This document shows positions 32,161 through 40,497 of a stretch of DNA of 64,000 nucleotides, in pieces (positions within the stretch are counted from its first letter, which is position 1; every line of letters begins with the position of its first letter). A model generated the notes under the pieces. It was not told where the DNA came from. It did not search any database and was given only the letters and a program-made list of their open reading frames with translations. The DNA is from Venatoribacter cucullus (lineage in GTDB: Bacteria > Pseudomonadota > Gammaproteobacteria > Pseudomonadales > Oceanobacteraceae): the NCBI RefSeq assembly GCF_016132445.1, contig NZ_CP046056.1, forward strand, positions 2,728,501 to 2,792,500, read 5' to 3'. The position numbers and the translations under genes are program-made.

Positions 32161-32634
32161 ATGCTGGAAGGTTGCAAAAATGCCCGCGAACGCTGGGGCG
32201 GCGTACACAAACTGATTGATAACTGGCTGACTGCCCGGCAGGAACTGATTGTGCAATATTGCAATCTGCTGGCCAGCAAACCGCTGGCCGCCGATTATGC
32301 GCTGGGACAACAGGTACAGGATTTCTGCCAGAGCATGATGGACTACTGCTCCACCGGCCACTTTGAAATTTACGAACAACTGATCCGCGAAGCCAAAGAA
32401 TTTGATGACGGCGGTCTGGAACTGGCGCGCCAGCTGGTGCCAAAACTGGACGCCCTCACCGGGCGCTGTGTCGATTTTAACGACAGCTACGATGAGCGCT
32501 GTGGTTTTGAACAACTGGCCCAGCTACCGGCAGCATTGTCCGCCATCGGTGAAGTACTGGAAGACCGGTTTGAACTGGAAGACCAGCTGATCGCCCGCCT
32601 GCATACCATTCACCGCGAGCTGGTCACTGGCTAA
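32161..32634 (+). CDS. rsd: Sigma D regulator Rsd (AlgQ homologue)
   Basis: Anti-sigma70 factor (157 aa; E. coli Rsd 158) that binds region 4 of RpoD and is the counterpart of Pseudomonas AlgQ. Family motifs: MLEGCKNARERWGGVHKLID, WLTARQELIVQYCNL and FDDGGLELARQLVPKLDAL. ATG 32161 has GAGGAG 6 nt upstream; a longer frame from 32125 has none. An algP-like gene lies 2.4 kb downstream, as in Pseudomonas. Confidence 0.9.
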   Translation: MLEGCKNARERWGGVHKLIDNWLTARQELIVQYCNLLASKPLAADYALGQQVQDFCQSMMDYCSTGHFEIYEQLIREAKEFDDGGLELARQLVPKLDALTGRCVDFNDSYDERCGFEQLAQLPAALSAIGEVLEDRFELEDQLIARLHTIHRELVTG

Positions 32635-32688
32635 CCCCCGTCCGGTCGCCCGCGGCGGTGGCCGGTTGCCCTGTCAGGTAGTGTTTTT

Positions 32689-33645
32689 ATGCGTTTTATT
32701 GTTGTGTCCGCCCTGCTCACCAGCCTGTTTTTACTCACCGGCTGCGATGATGCCAAAGCTCCGCAAAGCCTGACCCGGGTGGCTCTGCAGGGCGCACATT
32801 CACAGAGTTTCTCCCCCGATGGCCGCGACCTGATGGTCGGCAGTTTGCATCATGGCGGCAGCCTGTGGACCACGACCCCGGCCGAACGCCTGTACGACTG
32901 GAACCATAAAGACGGCACCTACAGCAGCATCACCTCCTCAGCCTTTTCGCCGGATGGCGGTTTTGTGGTTACCACCGACACCCGCACCATTGTGCTGTGG
33001 CAGCGCGCCAGCGGCGAAGCGGTATGGTTCTGGAATGCCCCCGGCGATATTAAAGACATCGCGTTAACCAATAATGGCAACCTGGCTTTACTCGGTATGG
33101 CCGATTACACCGCTACGCTGTTCGACATTAAAAATGGTGGTATCCGCTTGCGGTTGCCGCACGACGGCATCGTCTACAGCGTCAGCATCAGCCCGGATGG
33201 CCTGCTGGCGGCCACCGGCAGCGACGATCTGCAGGTACGCCTGTGGAGCCTGAGTGATGGCCGGCTGCTGCAGCAACTGCCACAAAGCAACCAGGTCAGA
33301 ACGGTGGAATTTTCGGCCGATGGCCGCCTGCTGTTTACCTCCGCCATGAACGATGCCGGCCGCATCTGGGATGTGGCTTCCGGACGCCTGTTGGCAGAAA
33401 TCGGTAAAACCCGTGGTCATTACAGCGCCGCCCGTTTCAGCCGCGATGGCCGCCAGTTGTTAACCGGCAACAGCTCCGGTCGCATCGAGTTGTGGCAGGT
33501 GAATGATGGTATCCGTTTAGGCAGCTGGCGGGCGACAACCGAACAGACCCTCGGTAGCCGTGCGGTCCTGGTGGAAGACGTTGCCTTTAACGGGGAAGGT
33601 TATCTGGCCGCCGGCAGTAACGGCCTGTTATACCGGCTGCAATAA
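32689..33645 (+). CDS. WD40-like repeat lipoprotein
   Basis: Lipoprotein of 318 aa; lipobox LLTGC (Cys19), then seven or so WD40-type blades covering the rest (SQSFSPDGRDLMVGSLHHGG, VYSVSISPDGLLAATGSDDL, VRTVEFSADGRLLFTSAMND, GRIELWQVNDG). Likely a periplasm-facing beta-propeller that binds a protein partner. WD40-type lipoproteins are less common in bacteria than cytoplasmic ones. Partner unknown; neighbours (rsd, a DUF4124 protein) give no clue. Confidence 0.82.
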   Translation: MRFIVVSALLTSLFLLTGCDDAKAPQSLTRVALQGAHSQSFSPDGRDLMVGSLHHGGSLWTTTPAERLYDWNHKDGTYSSITSSAFSPDGGFVVTTDTRTIVLWQRASGEAVWFWNAPGDIKDIALTNNGNLALLGMADYTATLFDIKNGGIRLRLPHDGIVYSVSISPDGLLAATGSDDLQVRLWSLSDGRLLQQLPQSNQVRTVEFSADGRLLFTSAMNDAGRIWDVASGRLLAEIGKTRGHYSAARFSRDGRQLLTGNSSGRIELWQVNDGIRLGSWRATTEQTLGSRAVLVEDVAFNGEGYLAAGSNGLLYRLQ

Positions 33646-33657
33646 AGGGTATTTATC

Positions 33658-34134
33658 TCAGCGCACGGCATCGATCTGCTGCTGGCGCTGCCCCATCTGT
33701 TGCTGCAACTGTTTGGTTTTTTCCAGCAATTGCGGAATTTCCGTCGGATTCACCGTAAAGGGCACGCCCGGTAACGGTGCCGGCGGAGCGTTATCGTTAA
33801 GCGTTTCCTTGCTGATTACTGCGGTTGTCGGTTCCGCTGCTGGTGCCGGGGCTTTAACGCTCTGGATAATATTGGCAGCGGTATCGACATTAATGGCGAC
33901 GGCCTGCACACCTTCTGGCACCTGCTCACCGAAGTGCCACTGACCGGACGCATCCTGCCATTTATAAAACGTCTGCCGGGTTGAAGCCGTGGACTCTGTA
34001 CCCCGGTCCGGTGTCAGCGGCAGAAACCCGTTGCCGCCACGTTGCATCAGCAGCCAGGGCAGGGTTGCGATGATTAGCAAAAACACCGCCAAAAACAGGA
34101 TTTTTCTTTTCACTACCCGCTCCATGTAATTCAT
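33658..34134 (-). CDS. DUF4124-type membrane-anchored protein
   Basis: 158-aa protein with one N-terminal membrane helix (LFLAVFLLIIATLPWLL) and a periplasmic DUF4124-like segment at about 50-80 (FYKWQDASGQWHFGEQVPEG), followed by a Pro/Ala-rich stretch and a Gln-rich helix. Start uncertain: ATG 34134, ATG 34125 (GGTGGA 9 nt upstream) or GTG at 34113 are possible. Function unknown. Convergent with the WD40 lipoprotein and divergent from parA. Confidence 0.7.
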   Translation of the reverse strand: MNYMERVVKRKILFLAVFLLIIATLPWLLMQRGGNGFLPLTPDRGTESTASTRQTFYKWQDASGQWHFGEQVPEGVQAVAINVDTAANIIQSVKAPAPAAEPTTAVISKETLNDNAPPAPLPGVPFTVNPTEIPQLLEKTKQLQQQMGQRQQQIDAVR

Positions 34135-34229
34135 TCCACCGCCGCGGATTATACCCTATGCTACACAGTCGCAGAGCATCTGATAGTCATGGCTGATAAC
34201 AGCAGTAACCGGAAAGCAGGAGCGCCGGC

Positions 34230-34991
34230 GTGAGCGAACCCACAGTACCAACAACAACACCTGAACCCGTCACCGTACAGTCGCGCGTTACGCGGCACGA
34301 TGTACCGGTGCGTATTATGGTGGCCAACGCCAAAGGCGGCTGTGGCAAAACCACCATGGCCACCAATCTGGCCAGCTATTTATCCTCCCGTGGCCATGGT
34401 ACTGCGCTGATTGATTACGACCCGCAGGGTTCCTCCATGGACTGGTTACAGGTGCGCGACGAACATCTGCCCAAAATCAGTGGCGTGGCCGCGTTTCAGC
34501 GTCATGTCCCCAACGCCAGTACCCGCACCTGGAGTTTGCGCGTACCTGTGGGTACGACCCGGGTAATTATCGATACCCCGGCCGGCCTCAGCGGTAATGT
34601 ATTATCCGATCTTATTCAGCAGTCAGACGTTATTGTTATTCCGGTTATTCCATCGGCTATTGATATCCGCGCCGCCACAGCCTTTATCCGCGATGTTTTA
34701 TTATCCCGCGCCTATCGTATTAATCCGAAACCCATCGCTGTGGTAGCCAACCGGGTACGTAAAAACACCTTAATTTATGCCAAGCTGGAACGCTTTCTCA
34801 GCAGCCTGCAAATTCCCTTTGTTGCCGCCTTCCGCGACACGCAGTTTTATGTGCGTGCCAGCGAACACGGCCTGGGATTAATTGATATTGGTCAGACCGA
34901 AAGCAAAGATATGGAAGAATGGCTGGTGCTGATGGAGTGGCTGGAAAAAACCATTGAAAAAATACGCCCGGCAGATAATTCTGGCCAATAA
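34230..34991 (+). CDS. Orphan ParA-family ATPase
   Basis: Cytoplasmic deviant-Walker ATPase (253 aa). The P-loop VANAKGGCGKTTMATNLASY has the signature Lys of the ParA/MinD class; Walker A' and B regions ALIDYDPQGSSMDWLQ and VIIDTPAGLSGN follow. GTG start with AGGAG 7 nt upstream. No parB or parS-like gene is adjacent, so it more likely positions a cellular structure or complex than segregates DNA. It is 53 nt upstream of the algP-like gene, and TATAAT at 34997-35002 in between may start algP transcription. Confidence 0.82.
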   Translation: MSEPTVPTTTPEPVTVQSRVTRHDVPVRIMVANAKGGCGKTTMATNLASYLSSRGHGTALIDYDPQGSSMDWLQVRDEHLPKISGVAAFQRHVPNASTRTWSLRVPVGTTRVIIDTPAGLSGNVLSDLIQQSDVIVIPVIPSAIDIRAATAFIRDVLLSRAYRINPKPIAVVANRVRKNTLIYAKLERFLSSLQIPFVAAFRDTQFYVRASEHGLGLIDIGQTESKDMEEWLVLMEWLEKTIEKIRPADNSGQ

Positions 34992-35044
34992 TTCCGTATA
35001 ATCCGTTTTTTAAATGATCTGGTCTCAGCAGCGAGGAAACTCTT

Positions 35045-36136
35045 ATGGCTACGCGCAAACCTGCAACTGCAAAAAAACCGGCAGCAAAATCCAGAACCAC
35101 TGCCAAAGCTCCGGCCGTAAAAGCCGCCGCCAAAAAAACGCCGGCCCGTGCTGCCGTTAAAAAAGTGGCTGCCAAACCCGTTGCCCGTAAAACTGCCGTC
35201 AGCCGTGTCGCCAAACTGACCCCGGTACAACAACTGGAAAAAGAACTGGCCGCGTTGCAGAGCAAACTGGCCACTGCACGTAATAAAGAACTGACCGACG
35301 CAGAAAAAGCCGTTAATAAAGCCGTTGCCGCTCAGGCCAAAGCGACCGCCAAACTGGCCAAGGCCAATGAATCACGCAAAGCCGCCAACGAAAAAGTAAA
35401 AGCCAATAAAACCGCTGCTGCCGTACGTCAGCTGGAAGCGGCCCGCGTCCGTGTAGACGCAGTCAAAGAAGAACAGCAAGCCGCCAAAGAAACGGCCGTA
35501 GCCGCCAAAGCCGTGTTGGCCAACCTGACCCTGGAAACAAAATCCCGCGCCGCACTGGAAAAAGTGGTATCCGATTTTGAAAAAACCCAGGCTCGTCTCA
35601 GTGCCGGCAGCGTAAAAATTACCGCGCCCAAAATCACCCTGAGCAAACCAGCCGCCAGCAAGCCCGCCGCAAAAAAAGCAGCACCGGTAAAACCCGCCGC
35701 CAAAGCAGCTGCCAAACCTGCAGCTAAGACAACCGCAACCAAAGCGGCTGCCAAACCAGTTGCGGAAAAAGAAACCGTAAAAAAAGCACCGGCCAAAAAA
35801 GCGGCGGCGAAAAAGCCGGCTACCCGCACAGCAGCGGTAACCAAAGTGGCGGCGAAAAAAGCGCCGACACCCAAACCCGCCGTCAGCACCCCAGCGGTCA
35901 CCGAAACCACAGCGCAGGACGCTGCGGAAAAAAAATCTGCCACTGACACAGCAACCACAGCCGCTACCGGAGCTGTAATTGCGCCGGTGGTTGTGAACGA
36001 ACAGCCGGCTGCTACCCCGGCCGAAATGCCGGCACCGGTGGCACAACCGGAACCGGAAATCAGCGTACCGGACAGTGCCCCGGACAGCAGCGAAACCCTG
36101 AACGACCAGCCGTCCAGCCTGTTCGGCGACAACTGA
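35045..36136 (+). CDS. AlgP-like histone H1-type Lys/Ala/Pro-rich protein
   Basis: 363-aa very basic protein with a central coiled coil (about residues 60-185: VQQLEKELAALQSKLATARN, AVRQLEAARVRVDAVKEEQQ) flanked by KPAA/KKPA repeats like eukaryotic histone H1 tails, and an acidic C-terminal tail (VPDSAPDSSETLNDQPSSLF). Pseudomonas AlgP has the same layout and binds DNA. The repeat tracts are slippage-prone at the DNA level. Gene order dsbB-rsd-algP-TIGR02444-yheS supports the identity. Confidence 0.8.
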   Translation: MATRKPATAKKPAAKSRTTAKAPAVKAAAKKTPARAAVKKVAAKPVARKTAVSRVAKLTPVQQLEKELAALQSKLATARNKELTDAEKAVNKAVAAQAKATAKLAKANESRKAANEKVKANKTAAAVRQLEAARVRVDAVKEEQQAAKETAVAAKAVLANLTLETKSRAALEKVVSDFEKTQARLSAGSVKITAPKITLSKPAASKPAAKKAAPVKPAAKAAAKPAAKTTATKAAAKPVAEKETVKKAPAKKAAAKKPATRTAAVTKVAAKKAPTPKPAVSTPAVTETTAQDAAEKKSATDTATTAATGAVIAPVVVNEQPAATPAEMPAPVAQPEPEISVPDSAPDSSETLNDQPSSLFGDN

Positions 36137-36154
36137 TCGATAAGTGGAAAAGCA

Positions 36155-36655
36155 TTACTGGCTGGCCAATGTCAGCCAGTGTTGAAAAAGAGGCCTCACG
36201 GCCTCTTTTTTATTACCTGCGAGATCTGCTGCGGCATAAAAAGCCGGCGCAAAATCCAGCAGCCTGTTGTCCGTTATTACCTGCGCGCGGTTTTGCACAG
36301 CAGCGGATTGCAGCACGGTATACAACAGGTTCAGCCCCTGCCGCTCGGCACTCAGTTCCGCCTGCAATAACTGCCCGTACAACGGCTGCTGTTGCTGTCC
36401 ACAGCGACGACGCAGCGCGCGCAGCGGCACAATCATGGCATCGCGCCAGCGCCGGTAATCCTCCAACGACTCCGCTGCCGGCCAGTTGAGTTGTTGTTGT
36501 GCCAGCCAGCGGTCGGCCAGCAGAATCAGCACATCCATATCCGCCTCATCCTGCAGGCGCAATAAAACGTCCTTTACTCCGAGCCTGTCATACAGGGCCA
36601 GAGCAAAGTCCCACAGTGGGTTATGCGGGGAATCTGTGGCACACTGCGCCGCCAT
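36155..36655 (-). CDS. TIGR02444 family protein
   Basis: 166-aa cytoplasmic protein of unknown function: NPLWDFALALYDRLGVKDVL, DMDVLILLADRWLAQQQLNW and YRRWRDAMIVPLRALRR are the family pattern seen next to algP and yheS in Pseudomonas. ATG 36655 with AAGGTAAC upstream is chosen over the TTG at 36682. Divergent from yheS with a 28-nt gap, so their promoters overlap. Confidence 0.75.
   Translation of the reverse strand: MAAQCATDSPHNPLWDFALALYDRLGVKDVLLRLQDEADMDVLILLADRWLAQQQLNWPAAESLEDYRRWRDAMIVPLRALRRRCGQQQQPLYGQLLQAELSAERQGLNLLYTVLQSAAVQNRAQVITDNRLLDFAPAFYAAADLAGNKKEAVRPLFQHWLTLASQ
36185..36210 (+). terminator. Intrinsic terminator of algP-like gene, inside the convergent gene
   Basis: AAAAAGAGGCC, loop TCAC, GGCCTCTTTTT. 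It lies within the last codons of the opposing TIGR02444 gene (stop at 36155), so the 3' end of that reading frame doubles as a terminator for the plus strand. A second inverted repeat, ACTGGCTG and CAGCCAGT (36157-36164, 36173-36180), precedes it. Confidence 0.85.
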
Positions 36656-36683
36656 TGCCGTTACCTTCTGTTTAGCTGCCAAT

Positions 36684-38597
36684 ATGATCGAATTTAATCA
36701 GGTTTCCCTGCAACGCGGAACGCAAACTCTGCTCAAAGATGCCAGCCTGCGCATTCACGACGGCCAAAAAATGGCCCTGATCGGCCCCAACGGCGCGGGT
36801 AAATCCAGCCTGTTTGCGTTGCTGAACGGCGAACTGCACGTCGATGGCGGCGACCTGTATATTCCGCCCAAATGGCGCATTGCCCATATGCGGCAGGAAG
36901 TGGAAGCCAGCGAGCGCAGCGCGCTGGATTACGCCATGGACGGGGATGCCATTTTCCGCACGATCGAACAACACATCGCGACGGCAGCCAACGACAACGA
37001 TCTGGCCCACTGGCTCGACCAGATGGATCAGCATCAGGGCTATGGCGTACCGGTAAAAGCCGAACAACTGCTGCACGGTTTGGGCTTCAGCCAGGAAGAA
37101 TTAACCCGCCCGGTAAAAAGCTTTTCCGGTGGCTGGCGTATTCGTCTGAACCTGGCCCAGGCACTGATGATGCCGTCGGATTTATTGCTGCTCGACGAAC
37201 CGACCAACCACCTCGATTTAGAAGCAACGATGTGGCTCGAGCAGTACCTGAAAAATTACCCCGGCACGCTGCTGTTTATTTCCCACGACCGCGATTTTAT
37301 CGACGGCGTCGCCAATAACATTGTGCATCTGCACCAACAAACGCTGACGCTTTATCCGGGCAACTACAGCGCCTACGAACGCATCCGCGCAGAAAAACTG
37401 GCGCAGCAGCAAAGCGTGTACGAGAAACAACAGGAACGGGTGGCCGAGATTGAAAAATTCGTCGCCCGTTTCCGCGCCAAAGCCAGCAAAGCCAAACAAG
37501 CGCAAAGCCGTTTGAAAGAATTGCAGCGCATGGAGCTGATCGCCCCGGCGCATGTGGATTCACCCTTTCAGTTTGAATTTCCCTGCTACGAAAAAATGTC
37601 GGCACCGTTGCTGGCTATCGACCATGCCGACCTCGGTTATGCCGGCAAGGTGATTCTGCCCAACGTTAAACTGAGTATTGTGCCGGGCCATCGCGTCGGC
37701 TTGCTTGGCCCTAACGGTGCGGGTAAATCCACGCTGTTAAAAACCCTGTGCGGTGATGTGCCCATGCTCAGCGGTGAACGCTCGCAAGGCGAACACCTGC
37801 GCGTTGGTTACTACGCCCAGCATCAGCTGGAATCGCTGGATGTAAAAGCCTCCGGCGCACTGATTCTGCAGCGCCTGAAGCCCAAAGCCAGCGATCAGGA
37901 AATCCGCAACTTCCTCGGCGGTTTTGGTTTTCATGGTGATAAAGCACTGGAAATTATCGAACCTTTTTCCGGTGGTGAAAAAGCCCGGCTGGCGCTGGCC
38001 TGTGTGGCCTGGATGAAACCCAACCTGCTGATTCTGGACGAACCCACCAACCATCTGGACATCGAAATGCGCGAAGCCTTAACGCTGGCGCTGCAGAACT
38101 TTCCCGGTGCCATTCTGGTGGTCAGCCACGACCGGCATTTATTAAAAGCCACCGTGGATGAATACTGGCTGGTCGATCACGGGCGGGTGCAGGAATTCGA
38201 TGGTGATCTGGATGACTACCATCAGTATATGAACCAGCGCGAGGCCTCCGCGCAGCCGGGCAGCAGCACAACAGCCGGCAGCCCAGCACCTGCCAGCAAT
38301 AACAGTGCAACGGCCGCCGCCCCGGTCGATCGCAAAGAACAGAAACGCCTGGAAGCCGAAAAACGCCAGCGTCTTGCCCCCATCCGCAAGCAACAGCAGG
38401 CCGCCGAGCAGCGCATGGAAAAACTGCAGGCTCAGCTCAGCAACATGGAAGAACAGCTGGGCGACAACGGCCTGTATGACGCCGCCCGCAAAGACGAGCT
38501 GAACAAACTGCTGCAACAGCAAGGGCAGTTAAAAGCCGAGCTGGAAGCGGTGGAAATGCAGTGGATGGAATTATCTGAGCAGCTGGAAGCTGAATAA
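36684..38597 (+). CDS. yheS: ABC-F ATPase YheS
   Basis: Soluble tandem ABC-F ATPase (637 aa, the length of E. coli YheS), a ribosome-associated translation factor class with no membrane domain. Domain 1: Walker A GPNGAGKSS, signature SFSGGWRIRL, Walker B LLLDEPTNHLD. Linker (P-site tRNA interaction motif) around residues 230-290. Domain 2: GPNGAGKSTLLKTLCGD, PFSGGEKARLAL, LLILDEPTNHLD. C-terminal charged coiled coil. ATG 36684 begins exactly at the first ABC domain (MIEFNQVSLQRG). Confidence 0.9.
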   Translation: MIEFNQVSLQRGTQTLLKDASLRIHDGQKMALIGPNGAGKSSLFALLNGELHVDGGDLYIPPKWRIAHMRQEVEASERSALDYAMDGDAIFRTIEQHIATAANDNDLAHWLDQMDQHQGYGVPVKAEQLLHGLGFSQEELTRPVKSFSGGWRIRLNLAQALMMPSDLLLLDEPTNHLDLEATMWLEQYLKNYPGTLLFISHDRDFIDGVANNIVHLHQQTLTLYPGNYSAYERIRAEKLAQQQSVYEKQQERVAEIEKFVARFRAKASKAKQAQSRLKELQRMELIAPAHVDSPFQFEFPCYEKMSAPLLAIDHADLGYAGKVILPNVKLSIVPGHRVGLLGPNGAGKSTLLKTLCGDVPMLSGERSQGEHLRVGYYAQHQLESLDVKASGALILQRLKPKASDQEIRNFLGGFGFHGDKALEIIEPFSGGEKARLALACVAWMKPNLLILDEPTNHLDIEMREALTLALQNFPGAILVVSHDRHLLKATVDEYWLVDHGRVQEFDGDLDDYHQYMNQREASAQPGSSTTAGSPAPASNNSATAAAPVDRKEQKRLEAEKRQRLAPIRKQQQAAEQRMEKLQAQLSNMEEQLGDNGLYDAARKDELNKLLQQQGQLKAELEAVEMQWMELSEQLEAE

Positions 38598-38606
38598 TCC
38601 AGGAGT

Positions 38607-38638
38607 CTCTGAACCGCTCTGCGTGTAGTGGTTCAGAG
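38607..38638. other. 9-bp inverted repeat after yheS
   Basis: CTCTGAACC (38607-38615) pairs with GGTTCAGAG (38630-38638) across 14 nt, 10 nt after the yheS stop. No T-run, so only a terminator-like structure. Confidence 0.4.
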
Positions 38639-38667
38639 CGTTCCTGCAATCCGGAGCGGGCACCGGG

Positions 38668-38889
38668 TTATTCAGAGGCTCCCTGGCTCACCGTCGCGCG
38701 CAGCATAATGGCACTGGCCACCGGTGCCAGTTCGGCCAACGGCGCATCATCCATTAAGCGATACAGAATCAGCTCGTTAATTCCGGCCACCAGCACCAGC
38801 GCCATAGACTGATCCATCGCCTGTAATGCCTCTCCGCGCTGACGTCGTTCCTGTACTTGTTGCACCAGAAAACCGGCAAAGGTTTCTGC
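38668..38889 (-). pseudogene. Remnant of a TetR-family regulator C-terminus
   Basis: The minus strand from about 38889 to 38668 reads AETFAGFLVQQVQERRQRGE and ALVLVAGINELILYRLMDDA, which looks like the ligand-binding end of a TetR/AcrR regulator. It is preceded in frame by a TGA at 38890-38892, and the sequence beyond (38893-39150) does not encode a TetR DNA-binding domain. So the N-terminal part is missing. Likely a truncated gene; the family call rests on pattern only. The 38890-39162 stretch otherwise shows no gene. Confidence 0.4.
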
Positions 38890-39162
38890 TCAGGCAACGC
38901 TTTCTGGGCGTGCCGGTATCCGCTCGTCTTTGCTCCGGGGAATGCGGCAGTGCAGACGCTGATCCGCCTCCTGCCCGGTGGTAAAGCATGGCTTACCCGG
39001 CGTGGCCGGGCAGCCCAGCAGTCGATGCTGACGATTCTGTTCGGAGAGCACACCCCGGACATTATCCGGGTGAACGGATGAACAAACGATTGTCATGATG
39101 ACTGCGCTATACTGTCGGCACTCCGGACCGACTATCACTCTCTGCACCATAGTGGTGAATTC

Positions 39163-40473
39163 ATGACCTCGTTAGAAACCGCATTATTTATGCTGGCCCT
39201 GGTGGTCAGCAGTTCATTTTTTTCTATTTCCGAAATTGCCCTGGCGGCCTCGCGCAAAACCCGCCTGCAGCGGCTGGGCAGTGAGGGCAACCACAAGGCC
39301 GAAAAAGTCTTGTTGTTGCAGGAGCACCCGGGCAACTTTTTTACCGTGGTACAAATCGGCCTGAACGCCGTGGCGATTCTGGGCGGTATTGTCGGTGAGT
39401 CCTTTTTTACACCCTACATCGCTGCCCTGCTGGGTGTATTTATCAGCGATCCGTGGCTGACGCCATTAGCCTTTGGCTGCTCGGTATTTTTTGTGACCGG
39501 TATTTTTATTCTGTTTGCTGACCTGATCCCCAAACGGCTGGCCATGATTGCGCCGGAAAGCATCGCTCTGCGCATTGTGCAGCCCATGCTGTTGCTCATT
39601 GTGCTGCTGAAGCCGCTGGTGTGGTTTTTTAATGGCCTGGCGAATCTGGTGTTCCGTTTATTCCGCCTGCCAACCATGCGGGAAAACGATATTACCTCGG
39701 GCGATATTATGGCCATGATGGAAGCCGGTGCCGAAGCCGGGGTGCTGCAGGAGCACGAACACCAGCTGCTGGAAAATGTGTTCGAAATGGAATCACGCAC
39801 CGTGACCTCGGCCATGACCACCCGCGAAAGCCTGATTTTCTTTATGCAGGACGAACCCATCGACAGCATTAAAGAAAAACTGGCGCAGCATCCGCACACC
39901 AAATTTCTGGTCTGCAACGGCGTGCTGGATAACATTGTCGGCTACGTCGACAGCCGCGATTTACTGCTGCAGATTCTGCACAACCAGCCCATGTCGCTGA
40001 CCACCGAAGGGGTGTTAAAAGCACCGCCGATTATTCCCGATACCCTCAGTCTGTACGAAGTGCTGGAACACTTTAAATCCGCCGGTTCGGACTTTGCCGT
40101 GGTAATGAATGAATACGCCCTGATCGTCGGCATTATTACCCTGAAAGATGTGATGAGCATTGTGATGGGCGAGCTGGTGTTCAACGAGGAAGAACAGATT
40201 GTCGCCCGTGACCAGAATTCCTGGCTGGTCGATGGCTCCACGCCGCTGGCCGATGTCATGCGGACCTTTGAAATCGACCATTTCCCACAGGCGGAAAACT
40301 ACGAAACCATCGCCGGTTTTATGATGTTTATGCTGCGCAAAATCCCCAAGCGCACCGACTTTGTGCTGTACGGCGGCTACAAGTTTGAAGTGGTGGATAT
40401 CGACAGCTACAAAATCGACCAGCTACTGGTGACCCGTATCGAACTGCCTGACGCGGCCATGCCTAACGCATAA
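39163..40473 (+). CDS. ytfL: CNNM/CBS-domain transporter, YtfL (PaeA) type
   Basis: Inner-membrane protein of 436 aa: DUF21/CNNM membrane domain (about residues 1-190; FFSISEIALAASRKTRLQRL, FFTVVQIGLNAVAILGGIVG), two CBS domains (about 205-335; MTTRESLIFFMQDEPIDSIK) and a C-terminal CorC-HlyC domain (QNSWLVDGSTPLADVMRTF). The N-terminal motifs match E. coli YtfL, now implicated in polyamine export (PaeA). Older annotation calls such proteins haemolysins, which is misleading. Preceded by a TetR remnant. Confidence 0.85.
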   Translation: MTSLETALFMLALVVSSSFFSISEIALAASRKTRLQRLGSEGNHKAEKVLLLQEHPGNFFTVVQIGLNAVAILGGIVGESFFTPYIAALLGVFISDPWLTPLAFGCSVFFVTGIFILFADLIPKRLAMIAPESIALRIVQPMLLLIVLLKPLVWFFNGLANLVFRLFRLPTMRENDITSGDIMAMMEAGAEAGVLQEHEHQLLENVFEMESRTVTSAMTTRESLIFFMQDEPIDSIKEKLAQHPHTKFLVCNGVLDNIVGYVDSRDLLLQILHNQPMSLTTEGVLKAPPIIPDTLSLYEVLEHFKSAGSDFAVVMNEYALIVGIITLKDVMSIVMGELVFNEEEQIVARDQNSWLVDGSTPLADVMRTFEIDHFPQAENYETIAGFMMFMLRKIPKRTDFVLYGGYKFEVVDIDSYKIDQLLVTRIELPDAAMPNA

Positions 40474-40497
40474 ATGCGTTGGCAGACCGTGCCGCCG

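Noticed and set aside
38857-39081. Plus-strand 74-codon frame in the yheS-ytfL gap
   Set aside because: No ribosome-binding site, no recognisable composition or family; overlaps the degraded TetR region.
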